A DNA stretch of 64,000 nucleotides. It comes from Microbacterium sp. SD291 (GTDB lineage Bacteria > Actinomycetota > Actinomycetes > Actinomycetales > Microbacteriaceae). Location: NCBI RefSeq assembly GCF_017355365.1, contig NZ_JADIJR010000019.1, positions 1 to 64,000 of the forward strand. The letters are read 5' to 3'. The position numbers were made by a program, and so were the translations under genes. Below are positions 1-8,917 of the stretch, one piece after another. Every line of letters begins with the position of its first letter. The first letter of the stretch is position 1. The notes beneath the pieces were generated by a model. It saw only the letters and a program-made list of their open reading frames with translations, did not search any database and was not told the origin of the DNA.

Positions 1-60
1 CCGGGACCAGCCCGAGAGGGCCGTTTCCGACCCGGAATCAGCCGGATCTCCGGAGTTGTG
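1..60. repeat. Family-A hairpin repeat, right part (cut by window edge)
   Basis: The right end TCCGGAGTTGTG at 49-60 matches the terminal arm of the 80 bp elements at 20071-20150 and 29961-30040, including the preceding GATCT. The left arm would lie before the window. The following AACAG..GACCGG is repeated after the next element (198 onward), so the two copies form an imperfect tandem of about 140 bp. Confidence 0.6.
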
Positions 61-119
61 AACAGTCCGACCGGAGCAACCGGTCGTGACCGACCCGCGG
101 GTCTCCGGCCGCCCGCCGT

Positions 120-200
120 CATGACTCCGGAGAAATCCACCGGAACCCGCCCCGAAGGACCGGTTCCGACCCCGAGCGAGGGCGAACCTGAGGAGTCATG
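120..200. repeat. Family-A hairpin repeat
   Basis: An 81 bp element bounded by CATGACTCC (120-128) and GGAGTCATG (192-200), which are perfect inverted repeats. An inner GGAACC/GGTTCC pair gives a second, nested stem. The ends differ from the other family members only as CATGACTCC versus CACAACTCC, and the compensating change is present on both arms, which suggests the structure is selected. The rest of 1-345 holds no gene I can recognise. Confidence 0.7.
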
Positions 201-345
201 AACAGAGAGACCGGAACAACCGACCCGTGACCCGACGTTGCCTTCAGCAGGAGCCGGCCTTCAGCAGAGGCCGGTCTTCGGCAAGACTGGCGAGACTGGC
301 AGGGATGGCAGGACCGGCAGGACTGGTGGCGACGGAGAGGGCGGC

Positions 346-1788
346 ATGAACACGACTGCGGATGAGGCCGGAACCGGCGAATACGATCTGATCGTCCTGG
401 GCGGAGGGCCGGTGGGGGAGAACGTCGCCGACCGCGCCGTGCAGGGCGGGCTCACCGCGATCATCGTGGAGAGCGAGCTCGTCGGCGGCGAGTGCTCGTA
501 CTGGGCGTGCATGCCCTCGAAGGCGCTGCTCCGCTCGGCGCAGGCGCTGCGGGCGGCGCAGCATGTCGCAGGATCCGCGCAGGCCGTCACCGGCACGCTC
601 GACGTCGCTGCCGTGTTCGCGCGCCGCGACTCGTTCACGAGCAACTGGTCCGACGACGGTCAGGTCCGCTGGCTCGAGTCCGCCGGCATCGACCTGGCCC
701 GCGGCCACGGCCGGCTCACCGGCGAACGCGAGGTGACGGTGACGGATGCCGACGGCGCCACCCGCGTGCTCCGCGCCCGCCACGCGGTCGCGATCAGCAC
801 CGGATCGGATGCCGTCATCCCGCCCATCGACGGACTCCGCGCGGCGTCGCCCTGGACGAGCCGCGAGGCCACCAGCGCCCAGGAGCTGCCCGACTCGCTC
901 GCGGTGATCGGCGGCGGCGTCGTCGCGGTCGAGATGGCCACCGCCTACGCCGCGCTCGGGTCGACGGTCACGCTCATCGCCCGCAGCGGCCTGCTCGGCA
1001 ACATGGAGCCCTTCGCGGGCGAGCGGGTGGCCGCGGGGCTGAAGGAACTCGGGGTCGATGTCCGCACCGGTATCGGGACGACGGCCGTCCGGCGCGACGG
1101 CAGCGTGACGATCACCCTCTCGGACGCCTCCGAGGTCGTGGCATCCGAGGTGCTGGTCGCGACCGGCCGCTCCCCGCGCAGCCACGACATCGGGCTCGAG
1201 GTCGCAGGTCTCGAACCCGGCAGCTGGATCGAGACCGACGACACGCTGCGGGTGCCCGGGTCCGACTGGCTGTACGCGGTCGGCGACGTGAACGGGCGCG
1301 CGCTGCTCACCCATCAGGGCAAGTATCAGGCCCGCGCCGCCGGCGACGTGATCGCGGATCGTGCGCGCGGCCGCGACGTGCACGACGAGCCCTGGGGCCG
1401 GCATGCCGCCACCGCCGACCACGCCGCCGTTCCGCAGGTGACCTTCTCGTTCCCCGAGGTGGCGTCGGTCGGGCTCACCGAGAGCGCGGCGCGCGAGGCG
1501 GGGCACACGGTCGCCGTCGTCGACTACGACCTCGGCCGGGTCGCCGGGGCGAGCCTGTACGAAGACGGCTTCGAGGGGCAGGCGCGACTCGTGATCGACG
1601 CTGATCGCGACGTGCTGCTGGGCGCGACCTTCGTCGGCCCCGAGGTCGCCGAACTCGTGCAGACGGCGACGGTCGCCGTCGTCGGCGAGGTCCCGATCGC
1701 GCGGCTCTGGCACGCGGTCCCGGCGTACCCGACTGTCAGCGAGGTCTGGCTGAGACTGCTGGAGGCGTACGGCCGCGAATCGGCGTGA
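346..1788 (+). CDS. FAD-dependent pyridine nucleotide-disulfide oxidoreductase
   Basis: A 480-residue flavoprotein of the dihydrolipoamide dehydrogenase/mercuric reductase family, presumably moving electrons from NAD(P)H through a redox disulfide. The FAD-binding GGGPVG lies near residue 19, the redox-active CX4C (Cys50, Cys55, in GGECSYWACMPSK) follows, then a second GGGVVAVE NAD(P)-binding motif, the ATGRSPR turn, the VGDVNG FAD motif and a C-terminal dimerisation domain ending with YPTVSE. The ATG at 346 has GGAGAGG at 334-340; an in-frame TTG at 238 would add low-complexity sequence and was not used. No lipoyl or HMA domain is fused, so the physiological acceptor is unknown. It stands alone, upstream of a DUF427 gene. 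Confidence 0.9.
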   Translation: MNTTADEAGTGEYDLIVLGGGPVGENVADRAVQGGLTAIIVESELVGGECSYWACMPSKALLRSAQALRAAQHVAGSAQAVTGTLDVAAVFARRDSFTSNWSDDGQVRWLESAGIDLARGHGRLTGEREVTVTDADGATRVLRARHAVAISTGSDAVIPPIDGLRAASPWTSREATSAQELPDSLAVIGGGVVAVEMATAYAALGSTVTLIARSGLLGNMEPFAGERVAAGLKELGVDVRTGIGTTAVRRDGSVTITLSDASEVVASEVLVATGRSPRSHDIGLEVAGLEPGSWIETDDTLRVPGSDWLYAVGDVNGRALLTHQGKYQARAAGDVIADRARGRDVHDEPWGRHAATADHAAVPQVTFSFPEVASVGLTESAAREAGHTVAVVDYDLGRVAGASLYEDGFEGQARLVIDADRDVLLGATFVGPEVAELVQTATVAVVGEVPIARLWHAVPAYPTVSEVWLRLLEAYGRESA

Positions 1789-1949
1789 GGCGAGGGGACC
1801 ATGACGCGCAGCATCCGCATCCCATCCGTTCGCCCGGCCGCTCCGAACAGGAGACGGATGCCGGGCGCATCGCGACTCGGCGCGCCGGTCCCGGCCCCGA
1901 TGTCGCCGACGTCTTATACGCTCGAAACCACATCCGAGGAGGCAGGACC

Positions 1950-2252
1950 ATGAAGGCTGTACTCGCAGGAACCGTCATCGCCGAGGCCGACGAGAGCGAT
2001 CTCATCCGCATCGAGGGGAACTGGTACTTCCCGCCGGCATCCGTGACCCCCGGCACACTCGTCGACAGCCCCACGCCGTACACGTGCCCGTGGAAGGGCG
2101 TGTGCCAGTACTACTCCGTGCAGGCCGGGGGCGATCTGCACGTGGATCAGGCGTGGTCGTACCCCGACCCGTACCGCTCGGCCTTCGACCGCGTCGGCAA
2201 GGACTTCTCCGGCTACGTCGCGTTCGCGCCGGGGGTCGAAGTCGGTCCCTGA
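1950..2252 (+). CDS. DUF427 domain protein
   Basis: A 100-residue protein of the DUF427 (NTP_transf_9) family, recognised from the GNWYFPP segment, the TYCPWKG-like stretch (here YTCPWKGVCQYYSV), and the WSYPDP..F turn. Family function is not established. The start at 1950 is preceded by GAGGAGGCAGG; an upstream in-frame ATG is in the gap and lacks this site. It ends 43 bp before the osmoprotectant ATPase gene, on the same strand, but need not belong to that operon. Confidence 0.85.
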   Translation: MKAVLAGTVIAEADESDLIRIEGNWYFPPASVTPGTLVDSPTPYTCPWKGVCQYYSVQAGGDLHVDQAWSYPDPYRSAFDRVGKDFSGYVAFAPGVEVGP

Positions 2253-2295
2253 CCGCGCCGTCACACTCATCGATCGACCGACTGGAGACCAGCCC

Positions 2296-3192
2296 ATGAT
2301 CGAGTTCCGCAATGTCACCAAGCGCTTTCCCGGCGGCGCGCTCGCCGTCGACGACTTCAGCCTGGTGCTGCCGTCGCGCAAGACGACCGTCTTCGTCGGA
2401 TCATCCGGATGCGGCAAGACCACGCTGCTGCGGATGATCAATCGCATGGTCGAGCCCACGTCCGGCGACGTCGAGATCGACGGCGAGAGTGTGATGGCCG
2501 GCGACCCGGTGGTCCTTCGCCGCCGCATCGGCTACGTGATGCAGAACTCCGGCCTGATGCCGCACTTCACGGTGATCGACAACGTCGCCACTGTGCTGCG
2601 CCTGAACGGCGTGAAGCGCCCGGCCGCGCACGAGCGCGCCCGCGAGCTGCTCGACACCGTCGGGCTCGACCGCGGGCTCGCCGACCGCTACCCCAGTCAG
2701 CTCTCCGGCGGCCAGCAGCAGCGCGTGGGTGTCGCCCGCGGCCTCGCCGCCGACCCGAACATCCTGCTGATGGACGAGCCGTTCGGCGCGGTCGACCCCA
2801 TCGTCAGGGCCGACCTGCAGCAGGAGACCATCCGGCTGCAGCGCGAGCTCGACAAGACCGTGGTCTTCGTCACCCACGACATCGACGAGGCGTTCCTGCT
2901 GGGCGACCAGGTCGTGATCCTCGACAAGGGTGCCCGCATCGTGCAGGTGGGAAGCCCGAGCGAGATCATCGAGAACCCGGCGGATGACTTCGTCTCGGCG
3001 TTCATCGGCGCAGATCGCGGCCGACGGGCCCTGCATCTCAAGCAGACTCCGCGCGGGATAGTCGTGGTCGACGCGTCCGGCCGCACGCAGGGCGCGATCG
3101 TGGGGGATGCCGGGGATGCCGCGGATGGCGCGGAGATCTCCGAGTCGGCGGGGAGCGTCGAAGGGGCCGGACCGAGGCGAGGCCTGACGTGA
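2296..3192 (+). CDS. Osmoprotectant ABC transporter, ATP-binding protein (OpuCA-like)
   Basis: A 298-residue ATPase energising uptake of a quaternary amine such as glycine betaine or choline. Walker A is GSSGCGKTT near residue 35, the signature is LSGGQQQR, Walker B is ILLMDEPFGAVD, and the switch histidine is in VTHDIDEA. The sequence after the ATPase core is a short region ending in an Ala/Asp/Gly-rich tail (GDAGDAADGAEISES) rather than the paired CBS domains present in the second system's ProV at 20890, so ionic-strength sensing by CBS domains is probably absent. The stop overlaps the next gene by four bases (GTGA), the usual sign of translational coupling. Confidence 0.92.
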   Translation: MIEFRNVTKRFPGGALAVDDFSLVLPSRKTTVFVGSSGCGKTTLLRMINRMVEPTSGDVEIDGESVMAGDPVVLRRRIGYVMQNSGLMPHFTVIDNVATVLRLNGVKRPAAHERARELLDTVGLDRGLADRYPSQLSGGQQQRVGVARGLAADPNILLMDEPFGAVDPIVRADLQQETIRLQRELDKTVVFVTHDIDEAFLLGDQVVILDKGARIVQVGSPSEIIENPADDFVSAFIGADRGRRALHLKQTPRGIVVVDASGRTQGAIVGDAGDAADGAEISESAGSVEGAGPRRGLT

Positions 3193-3869
3193 GCTGGGTC
3201 GTCGACAATCTCGGGCTCATCCTCGAGCTGACCGCCGCGCATCTGCGGCAGAGCGTGGTGCCGATCGTGCTCGGGTTCCTGCTGTCGCTGCCGCTCGGCT
3301 GGCTGGCCTGGCGGTACCGCCTGGTACGAGGCCCGATCATCGCGCTCACCGGCCTGCTGTACACGATCCCCTCTCTTGCGCTGCTGATCCTGCTGCCGGC
3401 GGTGCTCGGCTACTCGGCCATCAGCGAGCCGAACCTCGTGATCGCCCTCACCATCTACGCGGTCGCGATCCTCGTGCGCGCGGTCGCCGACGGGCTCGAC
3501 TCCGTCGACGACGGCGTGCGGCAGGCGGCGACCGCCACCGGGTTCGGTGCGCTCAGGCGCTTCTTCGCCGTCGAGTTCCCGCTCGCGGGACCAGTGGTCC
3601 TCGCGGGGCTCCGGGTCACGGCTGTGAGCACGATCTCGCTCGCCACGGTCGGCATCCTGATCGGTGTCCGCAATCTCGGCTATCTGTTCACCGATGGACT
3701 GCAGCGCCGCATCATCGCCGAGGTGTTCGCCGGTGTCGTATCCGTGGTCGTGATCGCACTCCTCGTCGATCTGCTCCTCCTGCTCGCCGGCCGGGCACTG
3801 ATGCCCTGGACGAGGGCGACCACCGTCACGGCGGCGAAGCGCACCGCGCTGGTGAGGGCTGCCGCATGA
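3189..3869 (+). CDS. Osmoprotectant ABC transporter permease 1 (OpuCB-like)
   Basis: A 226-residue integral membrane protein with about five to six hydrophobic helices and the binding-protein-dependent transport (EAA) loop, seen as RQAATATGFGALRRFFAVEFPLA. It starts with GTG inside the stop of the ATPase gene and ends in a four-base ATGA overlap with the second permease gene. Two unequal permeases per system are typical of OpuC/OsmU importers. Substrate cannot be told from the permease. Confidence 0.92.
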   Translation: MSWVVDNLGLILELTAAHLRQSVVPIVLGFLLSLPLGWLAWRYRLVRGPIIALTGLLYTIPSLALLILLPAVLGYSAISEPNLVIALTIYAVAILVRAVADGLDSVDDGVRQAATATGFGALRRFFAVEFPLAGPVVLAGLRVTAVSTISLATVGILIGVRNLGYLFTDGLQRRIIAEVFAGVVSVVVIALLVDLLLLLAGRALMPWTRATTVTAAKRTALVRAAA

Positions 3870-4594
3870 ACCTCTTCGCCGAGGCGCTCGCCTGGCTGCT
3901 GTCCCCCGAGCGGTGGCAGGGCACGTACGCGCTGCCCGTGCTCTTCGGGCAGCACCTTGTCTACACCGTGATCTCCGTGCTGATCGCCGCGGCGATCGCA
4001 CTGCCGGCCGGCTGGCTGATCGGCCACACCGGCCGCGGGCGCGAGATCGCCGTCGCGGTGTCTGGCGCCGCCCGCGCGATCCCGTCGTTCGGGCTGATGG
4101 TGCTGCTCGTACTGCTGCTCGGGGTGCTCCGCATCCCTGAGGCAGCGGTGGTCACGTTCGTTCTGCTCGCGATCCCGTCGCTGCTCGCGGGGGCCTACAC
4201 CGGACTCGAGGCGATCGACCGGCGGACGCTGGACGCCGCGAGGGCGATGGGGATGACGGAGTGGCAGGTCTTCTGGAAGGTCGAGGTGCCGCTCGGCCTC
4301 CCGCTCCTCGTCGGCGGCCTGCGGGCGGCGCTGCTGCAGGTCATCGCGACAGTGACGATCGCGGCGTACGTGAATCTCGGCGGTCTCGGCTGGCCGATCA
4401 TCCAGGGCATCCCGCTGCGCAAGTTCGACCAGGTGCTCGGCGGCGCCATCCTCGTCGCCGTCCTCGCGCTGATCGTCGATCTGCTCCTCGCACTGGCGCA
4501 GCACGCGGCCGTCCCCGCCGGCGTACGCACCCCCGCACGCCAGGGCCGCCGCGCCCGCACCGCGGCGCTGGACGCCGCACCTGCGACCGCCTGA
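3866..4594 (+). CDS. Osmoprotectant ABC transporter permease 2 (OpuCD-like)
   Basis: A 242-residue membrane permease, pair partner of the preceding gene; the EAA loop reads DAARAMGMTEWQVFWKVEVPLGLPLL. The C terminus after the last helix is a basic, Arg/Ala-rich tail. It is followed by a 105 bp gap and the binding protein, so the four genes form one operon in the order ATPase, permease, permease, binding protein. Confidence 0.92.
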   Translation: MNLFAEALAWLLSPERWQGTYALPVLFGQHLVYTVISVLIAAAIALPAGWLIGHTGRGREIAVAVSGAARAIPSFGLMVLLVLLLGVLRIPEAAVVTFVLLAIPSLLAGAYTGLEAIDRRTLDAARAMGMTEWQVFWKVEVPLGLPLLVGGLRAALLQVIATVTIAAYVNLGGLGWPIIQGIPLRKFDQVLGGAILVAVLALIVDLLLALAQHAAVPAGVRTPARQGRRARTAALDAAPATA

Positions 4595-4699
4595 CGCGCG
4601 ATTCCGAGCCCCAGCGGCCCCACAAGACCAGAACCCACAGACCAGAACCCACGACCCCAGACCAAACGAACCTCAGAATCCCAGAGAAGAGGAAGTCAC

Positions 4700-5617
4700 A
4701 TGTTCACAGCACGAAAGTCGCGACTCGCCCTCGCGGGAGGCATCGCCCTCGCCGCATCCCTCGTCCTCGGCGGCTGCGCGAGCAGCAACCCGCTCGACGC
4801 CCCGTCGGAGGAGGCGGGCGACGGCGCAGGCGACACCATCGTGATCGGCTCCCAGGCCTATTACTCGAACGAGATCATCGCCGAGATCTACGCCCAGGCG
4901 CTGGAGAACGCCGGCTTCACGGTCGAGAAGCAGTTCAGCATCGGCCAGCGCGACGCCTACATGCCGGACGTCGAGTCAGGCGCGATCGACCTCTTCCCGG
5001 AGTACACCGGCAACCTGCTCGAATACCTCGATGCGGATGCCACGGCCACGAGCCCCGACGACGTGTACGCGGCTCTGCAGGAGGCGCTGCCTGAGGGCCT
5101 CACCGCGCTCGACTACTCCGAGGCATCCGACCAGGACACCTACACGGTGCTGAAGAGCTATGCCGAGGAGCACGGGCTGACCACGATCGCCGATCTCTCG
5201 AAGGCCCCGGCGCCGGTCACGATCGGCGCGGCGCCGGAGTTCGAGCAGCGCCCGTACGGACCGGCAGCGGCCAAGGAGGTCTACGGCGTCGACCTGGCGT
5301 TCTCGGCCACCGGCCCGACGACCCTCGACTCGCTGCTCGCCGGTGAGATCCAGGTCGCCGACATCTACTCGGCCGACCCGGCGTTCCAGACCGAGGAGAT
5401 CGTGGCGCTCGAGGACCCGGAGAACATCATCCTCGCCTCGAACGTCGTGCCGATCGCCTCGAGCGACATCGCGGGCGACATCGCCGACGTCATCAACGAG
5501 GTCAGCGCCAAGCTCACCGCCGAGGCGCTTGTCGCCATGAACGTGCAGAGCACGGTCGACGAGGAGTCCGCGGCCGACATCGCCAAGGCGTGGCTGGAGG
5601 AGAACGGGCTCCTCTGA
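4700..5617 (+). CDS. Osmoprotectant ABC transporter substrate-binding lipoprotein (OpuCC/OsmF-like)
   Basis: A 305-residue lipoprotein: basic N terminus, hydrophobic helix and lipobox LGGC with Cys26 as the lipidated residue, then a low-complexity linker and an OpuAC-type domain beginning IVIGSQAYYSNEIIAEIY. The motifs DLFPEYTGNLLEYL and a C-terminal NEVSAKLTAEALVAMN are typical of betaine/choline/carnitine-binding proteins of the QAT class. GAAGAGGAAG lies just before the ATG. Ligand identity is inferred from the family only. Confidence 0.93.
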   Translation: MFTARKSRLALAGGIALAASLVLGGCASSNPLDAPSEEAGDGAGDTIVIGSQAYYSNEIIAEIYAQALENAGFTVEKQFSIGQRDAYMPDVESGAIDLFPEYTGNLLEYLDADATATSPDDVYAALQEALPEGLTALDYSEASDQDTYTVLKSYAEEHGLTTIADLSKAPAPVTIGAAPEFEQRPYGPAAAKEVYGVDLAFSATGPTTLDSLLAGEIQVADIYSADPAFQTEEIVALEDPENIILASNVVPIASSDIAGDIADVINEVSAKLTAEALVAMNVQSTVDEESAADIAKAWLEENGLL

Positions 5618-5639
5618 GCCGGTTCACTCACACTCGGCC

Positions 5640-5735
5640 GAGACCCCACCCTGTCGCCGAGACCCCACCCTGCCGACGCGAGCAGAGGGGCGTGTCGGCG
5701 ACAGGAGGGGGTCTCGGCAGGGGGACGCACGCGGC
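5640..5735. repeat. Hairpin element (GAGACCCC family)
   Basis: The gap after the binding-protein gene holds GCCGAGACCCC..GGGGTCTCGGC as outer inverted arms and a nested CCTGCCGAC-type stem inside. The left side also repeats GCCGAGACCCCACCCTG twice in tandem. It could act as terminator of the osmoprotectant operon, but lacks a T-run and is longer than a normal terminator; see findings. Confidence 0.55.
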
Positions 5736-5779
5736 GTCATGCGGGGGCCCGAACGGAGAGGCTTCCGTAGAGTAGGGGC

Positions 5780-6079
5780 ATGACAGACGCTGCGGACCCG
5801 AAGGCCGAACTCCTCCGTCTGCGCGGCAGCATCGACAACATCGACGCCGCGCTCATCTTCCTGCTCGCGGAGCGCTTCCGGGCCACGCAGCAGGTCGGCC
5901 AGCTCAAGGCGGAGCATGAGATGCCGGCATCCGATCCCGGCCGTGAGGAGCAGCAGGTCGCACGCCTGCGGGCCCTTGCCGAGCAGGCGCATCTCGACCC
6001 CGAGTTCGCCGAGAAGTGGTTCAACTTCGTCGTGGCCGAGGTCATCCGTCACCACACCGAGGCGGCCGAGGGGCGCTGA
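5780..6079 (+). CDS. Chorismate mutase (AroQ type)
   Basis: A 99-residue all-helical chorismate mutase of the AroQ class, converting chorismate to prephenate for phenylalanine and tyrosine synthesis. Visible features are the LRGSIDNIDAALIFLLAERF first helix with the catalytic Arg, the second Arg/Lys pair in ERFRATQQVGQLK, and the REEQQVARLRALAE third helix. The size fits a free-standing, cytoplasmic mutase with no signal peptide and no prephenate dehydratase fusion. Its start ATG follows GTAGAGTAGGGGC with only a modest ribosome site. Confidence 0.88.
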   Translation: MTDAADPKAELLRLRGSIDNIDAALIFLLAERFRATQQVGQLKAEHEMPASDPGREEQQVARLRALAEQAHLDPEFAEKWFNFVVAEVIRHHTEAAEGR

Positions 6080-6096
6080 GTCACCAGAACCCGGTC

Positions 6097-6879
6097 TCAG
6101 CCTCCGTACTCGGCTTCGATCATGGGGAGTGTCTCGTTCGCCGCGCAGACATCGGAGATCCTGCGGTTCGTCGGGTCGGTGCTCCTGAGGAGATCCCCGG
6201 CGATGCGATCGGGGCTGCGGAGTGCGGGCACGAGCTCCTCGAACGACTCAGCGAGCGGAGACTCCGAGGCGGCGGCGAGGGCTTCGAGCTCGTCGGATGC
6301 GGCGTCGACGCGCTTGTTCCACTCGGCCTCGTCGATGTCCGCGTAGTCGGAGAAGCCGGCGTCCGCGTTGAGGATCGCGCTGTAGACGGGGCCGAACGCC
6401 TTGCAGTCCTCGTCGATCGCAGGGTCGGGGGTGAACGCGGCGGTGGAGTAACTGGGGGTGGCCTTCCAGGTGATGCCCTCGCCGACGAGCACGCCCAGCC
6501 GGTCGTCTGACCTCGCGTAGAAGGAGAACAGGAACGTCGTCGTTCCCGCACAGGTGCCGCGTCGTGTCGTGCGTCCCTGAGACGTCTCGTTGCCGAGTTC
6601 GAGAAGGTACTCGGAGCTGCCGGTGCATTCGAAATCCAGGCTGAGCGAGCGGAAGTCCCCCTCCGGGACGGCGAGCGCGACGCCCGTCGGGAAGCCGGAG
6701 CCGGTTCCGTCGAGGGGCGGTCCATCCTGCGTGAGCACGATCTCAGTCGTGACCTCGGGCGTCGACGTCGGACTCGGAGACTCTTCGCTCGCTGGCGGCG
6801 ACGCAGTGCATCCGCACAGTGCGAGCACGACGACGCCGATCACGGCGCCGATGCGGAATGGACGTGCAGATGCTGCCAT
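6097..6879 (-). CDS. Lipoprotein of unknown function
   Basis: A 260-residue predicted lipoprotein. The N terminus has a basic start, a hydrophobic helix (IGAVIGVVVLALCGC) and lipobox LCGC with Cys24, followed by a Ser/Pro/Thr-rich linker. The rest has four cysteines and a likely beta-rich part, but I do not recognise the family. It is convergent with the chorismate mutase gene and separated from the sugar transporter operon by a strong palindrome at 6930-6965. Confidence 0.7.
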   Translation of the reverse strand: MAASARPFRIGAVIGVVVLALCGCTASPPASEESPSPTSTPEVTTEIVLTQDGPPLDGTGSGFPTGVALAVPEGDFRSLSLDFECTGSSEYLLELGNETSQGRTTRRGTCAGTTTFLFSFYARSDDRLGVLVGEGITWKATPSYSTAAFTPDPAIDEDCKAFGPVYSAILNADAGFSDYADIDEAEWNKRVDAASDELEALAAASESPLAESFEELVPALRSPDRIAGDLLRSTDPTNRRISDVCAANETLPMIEAEYGG

Positions 6880-6929
6880 GGATCCCCCTCGATCATGAGA
6901 TGTCTATCACGAGATCGACGCGACGACGA

Positions 6930-6965
6930 CGAAGGGCACGGATGCCGCGGCATCCGTGCCCTTCG
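6930..6965 (-). terminator. Perfect 36 bp palindrome, terminator of the sugar ABC operon
   Basis: CGAAGGGCACGGATGCCG at 6930-6947 is followed directly by its exact reverse complement. It lies just beyond the last permease gene stop at 6987 (minus strand) and before the lipoprotein gene. It contains an inverted pair of GGATGCC, as do three other terminators in the window. Confidence 0.75.
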
Positions 6966-6986
6966 TTCTTCCGCGGGTGCTGGCGA

Positions 6987-7901
6987 CTACTTCGAGGTGC
7001 CCTGCGACACCGATCCCTGCAACTGGCGCTGGAAGAAGATGTACACCAGCAGCACCGGCACGATCGTGATGATCACGGCGGCGAACAGCGCGCCCTGATC
7101 GACCTCGTACCCGGCCGCCGAGGCGAACGCGGCCATTCCCTGCGACAGCACGTACTGCTCGGCGTTCGGGTTCAACGCGACGGGCAGCAGGAACTGGTTC
7201 CACAGGCCGAGGAAGTTCAGGATGCCGACCGCGGCCAGGCCCGGCCGGGCCATCGGCAGCATCACCTGGAAGAAGGTGCGCCATTCGCTCGCGCCGTCGA
7301 CGTAGGCGGCTTCCTGGATCTCGTACGGCAGCGACTTGAAGAACGAGTACAGGAAGAACACCGTGAACGGCAGGGCGAACGCCACGTACGTGACGATCAG
7401 CCCCGGCAGGGTGCCGAGCAGGCCGATCCCCTGCAGGATGAAGAACAGCGGCACGATCGCGAGGAACACCGGGAAGGTGAGCCCGGCGAGCATCAGGTAG
7501 TAGATCACCCGGCTGCCCGGCACCGAGAAGCGCGCGAGCACGTAGGCGCACATGGCGCCGAGCAGCATCACCAGGAACAGCGAGACGCCCACCACGATGA
7601 TCGTGTTCAGGAACATCTGACCGAAGTTGTGCTTCGTCCAGGCGTTGATGTAGTTCGTGAAGTCCCACGACGACGGCAGGGTGAACGGCGAGCTGAAGAT
7701 CTCGGCGGTGGACTTGAACGAGCTGAACAGCGTCCACAGCAGCGGCAGGATCACGACGATCGACCAGATCGCCAGCACCACGTGCGAGATGGTGGCGACG
7801 ACCTTGTCACCGCCCGTCGACCGGATCTTGCGGATCTGCCGGGTGTCGGTGCGGGCGCGCTTCGGATCGATGGAGATCAGCGTCTGCGTCTTGTCGCTCA
7901 T
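6987..7901 (-). CDS. Sugar ABC transporter permease (MalG family)
   Basis: A 304-residue inner-membrane permease with about six helices; the EAA loop is EIQEAAYVDGASEWRTFFQVMLPMARPG, the motif that docks the ATPase. It starts within the stop codon of the upstream permease gene (ATGA overlap at 7898-7901). A leading hydrophilic segment of about 30 residues precedes the first helix. No ATPase gene is nearby, so the importer must borrow a multitask ATPase such as MsiK, as is common for actinobacterial CUT1 systems. Confidence 0.93.
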   Translation of the reverse strand: MSDKTQTLISIDPKRARTDTRQIRKIRSTGGDKVVATISHVVLAIWSIVVILPLLWTLFSSFKSTAEIFSSPFTLPSSWDFTNYINAWTKHNFGQMFLNTIIVVGVSLFLVMLLGAMCAYVLARFSVPGSRVIYYLMLAGLTFPVFLAIVPLFFILQGIGLLGTLPGLIVTYVAFALPFTVFFLYSFFKSLPYEIQEAAYVDGASEWRTFFQVMLPMARPGLAAVGILNFLGLWNQFLLPVALNPNAEQYVLSQGMAAFASAAGYEVDQGALFAAVIITIVPVLLVYIFFQRQLQGSVSQGTSK

Positions 7902-8917
7902 GAGTGTCCTCCGTCGTCCTTGCCGCCGGTGAACCTGTTCACGAGGAACACCACCGCGGCGAACAGCAGAGTGATCACGGCGAGCACGACGCCCATGGCG
8001 CTGGCCAGCCCGAACTGGCTCTTCTCGAAAGCGGTGCGGTACAGGTACTGCGACATCACCAGAGTGGTGTTGCCGGGGCCGCCCGTGGCGTTCAGCGCCG
8101 CCATGTAGACGAACGCGTCGAGCGCGAGGATGCCGATGTAGATGTAGGCGGTCTGCACGTTGTCGCGGATCAGCGGGAGCGTGATCGAGATAGTGGTGCG
8201 GAACCGGCCGGCGCCGTCGATGCGCGCGGCCTCGTAGGTCTCCGCCGGGATGCCCTTGATCGCGGCGATGAAGAGCACCATGTAGAAGCCGACCATGCCC
8301 CACACGATCACGAAGATCGAGGCGCCCATCGCGGTGCGCTCGTCGCCGAGCCACGCGAAGCCGGCCACGTCGAGGCCGAGAGCATCGAGGAGGCCGTTCA
8401 GCAGGCCCTCGGGGGAGTAGATCAGCGCCCAGAGGATGCCGATCACGATCGCCGGGATCACGTACGGGAAGAACGACACGACCCGGTAGAAGCTCGATCC
8501 GGACAGACCCCGCACCTGCCCGCTGCTCGGGCCGCCCACGGTGATCATGCTCGCGAACACGAGCGCGATCGACAGCGTGATCAGAGGCACGAGGATCGCG
8601 AGCGTGATGTTGTTGCCGATGGCCTGGAGGAACGTCGAATCGGAGAACAGCCGGCCGAAGTTCTTGAGCCCGACGAAGTCCATCTCCGGTGTGAAGCCGG
8701 TCCAGTTCGTCATCGAGTAGTACACCGCCTGCACGAACGGCGAGATCACGAAGATCATGAAGATCGCCACCGGCAGGACGAGGAACACCAGCAGGAACGA
8801 GACGTAGTCGAAGGTCAGCGGGCGCTGCCCGAGACGGGGCGGCCTGCGCCGCCCCGTCGGGGTAGTGATGACACCGGCGGTGTTCGTCGCCGAGTCAAGA
8901 CCTGGAACAGTTGTCAC
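7898..8917 (-). CDS. Sugar ABC transporter permease (MalF family)
   Basis: A 339-residue permease of the CUT1 group with the EAA loop ETYEAARIDGAGRFRTTISITLPL. The start chosen is GTG at 8917, overlapping the stop of the binding protein gene in a GTGA arrangement; the long upstream open frame is a shadow of that gene. It works with the MalG-type permease as a heterodimeric channel for a carbohydrate whose identity is not visible here. Confidence 0.92.
   Translation of the reverse strand: MTTVPGLDSATNTAGVITTPTGRRRPPRLGQRPLTFDYVSFLLVFLVLPVAIFMIFVISPFVQAVYYSMTNWTGFTPEMDFVGLKNFGRLFSDSTFLQAIGNNITLAILVPLITLSIALVFASMITVGGPSSGQVRGLSGSSFYRVVSFFPYVIPAIVIGILWALIYSPEGLLNGLLDALGLDVAGFAWLGDERTAMGASIFVIVWGMVGFYMVLFIAAIKGIPAETYEAARIDGAGRFRTTISITLPLIRDNVQTAYIYIGILALDAFVYMAALNATGGPGNTTLVMSQYLYRTAFEKSQFGLASAMGVVLAVITLLFAAVVFLVNRFTGGKDDGGHS

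Noticed and set aside
244..1713. Long antisense open frames opposite most genes, e.g. opposite the disulfide reductase
   Set aside because: They arise from high-GC codon structure; they have Arg/Ala/His-rich composition, no motifs and no ribosome sites.
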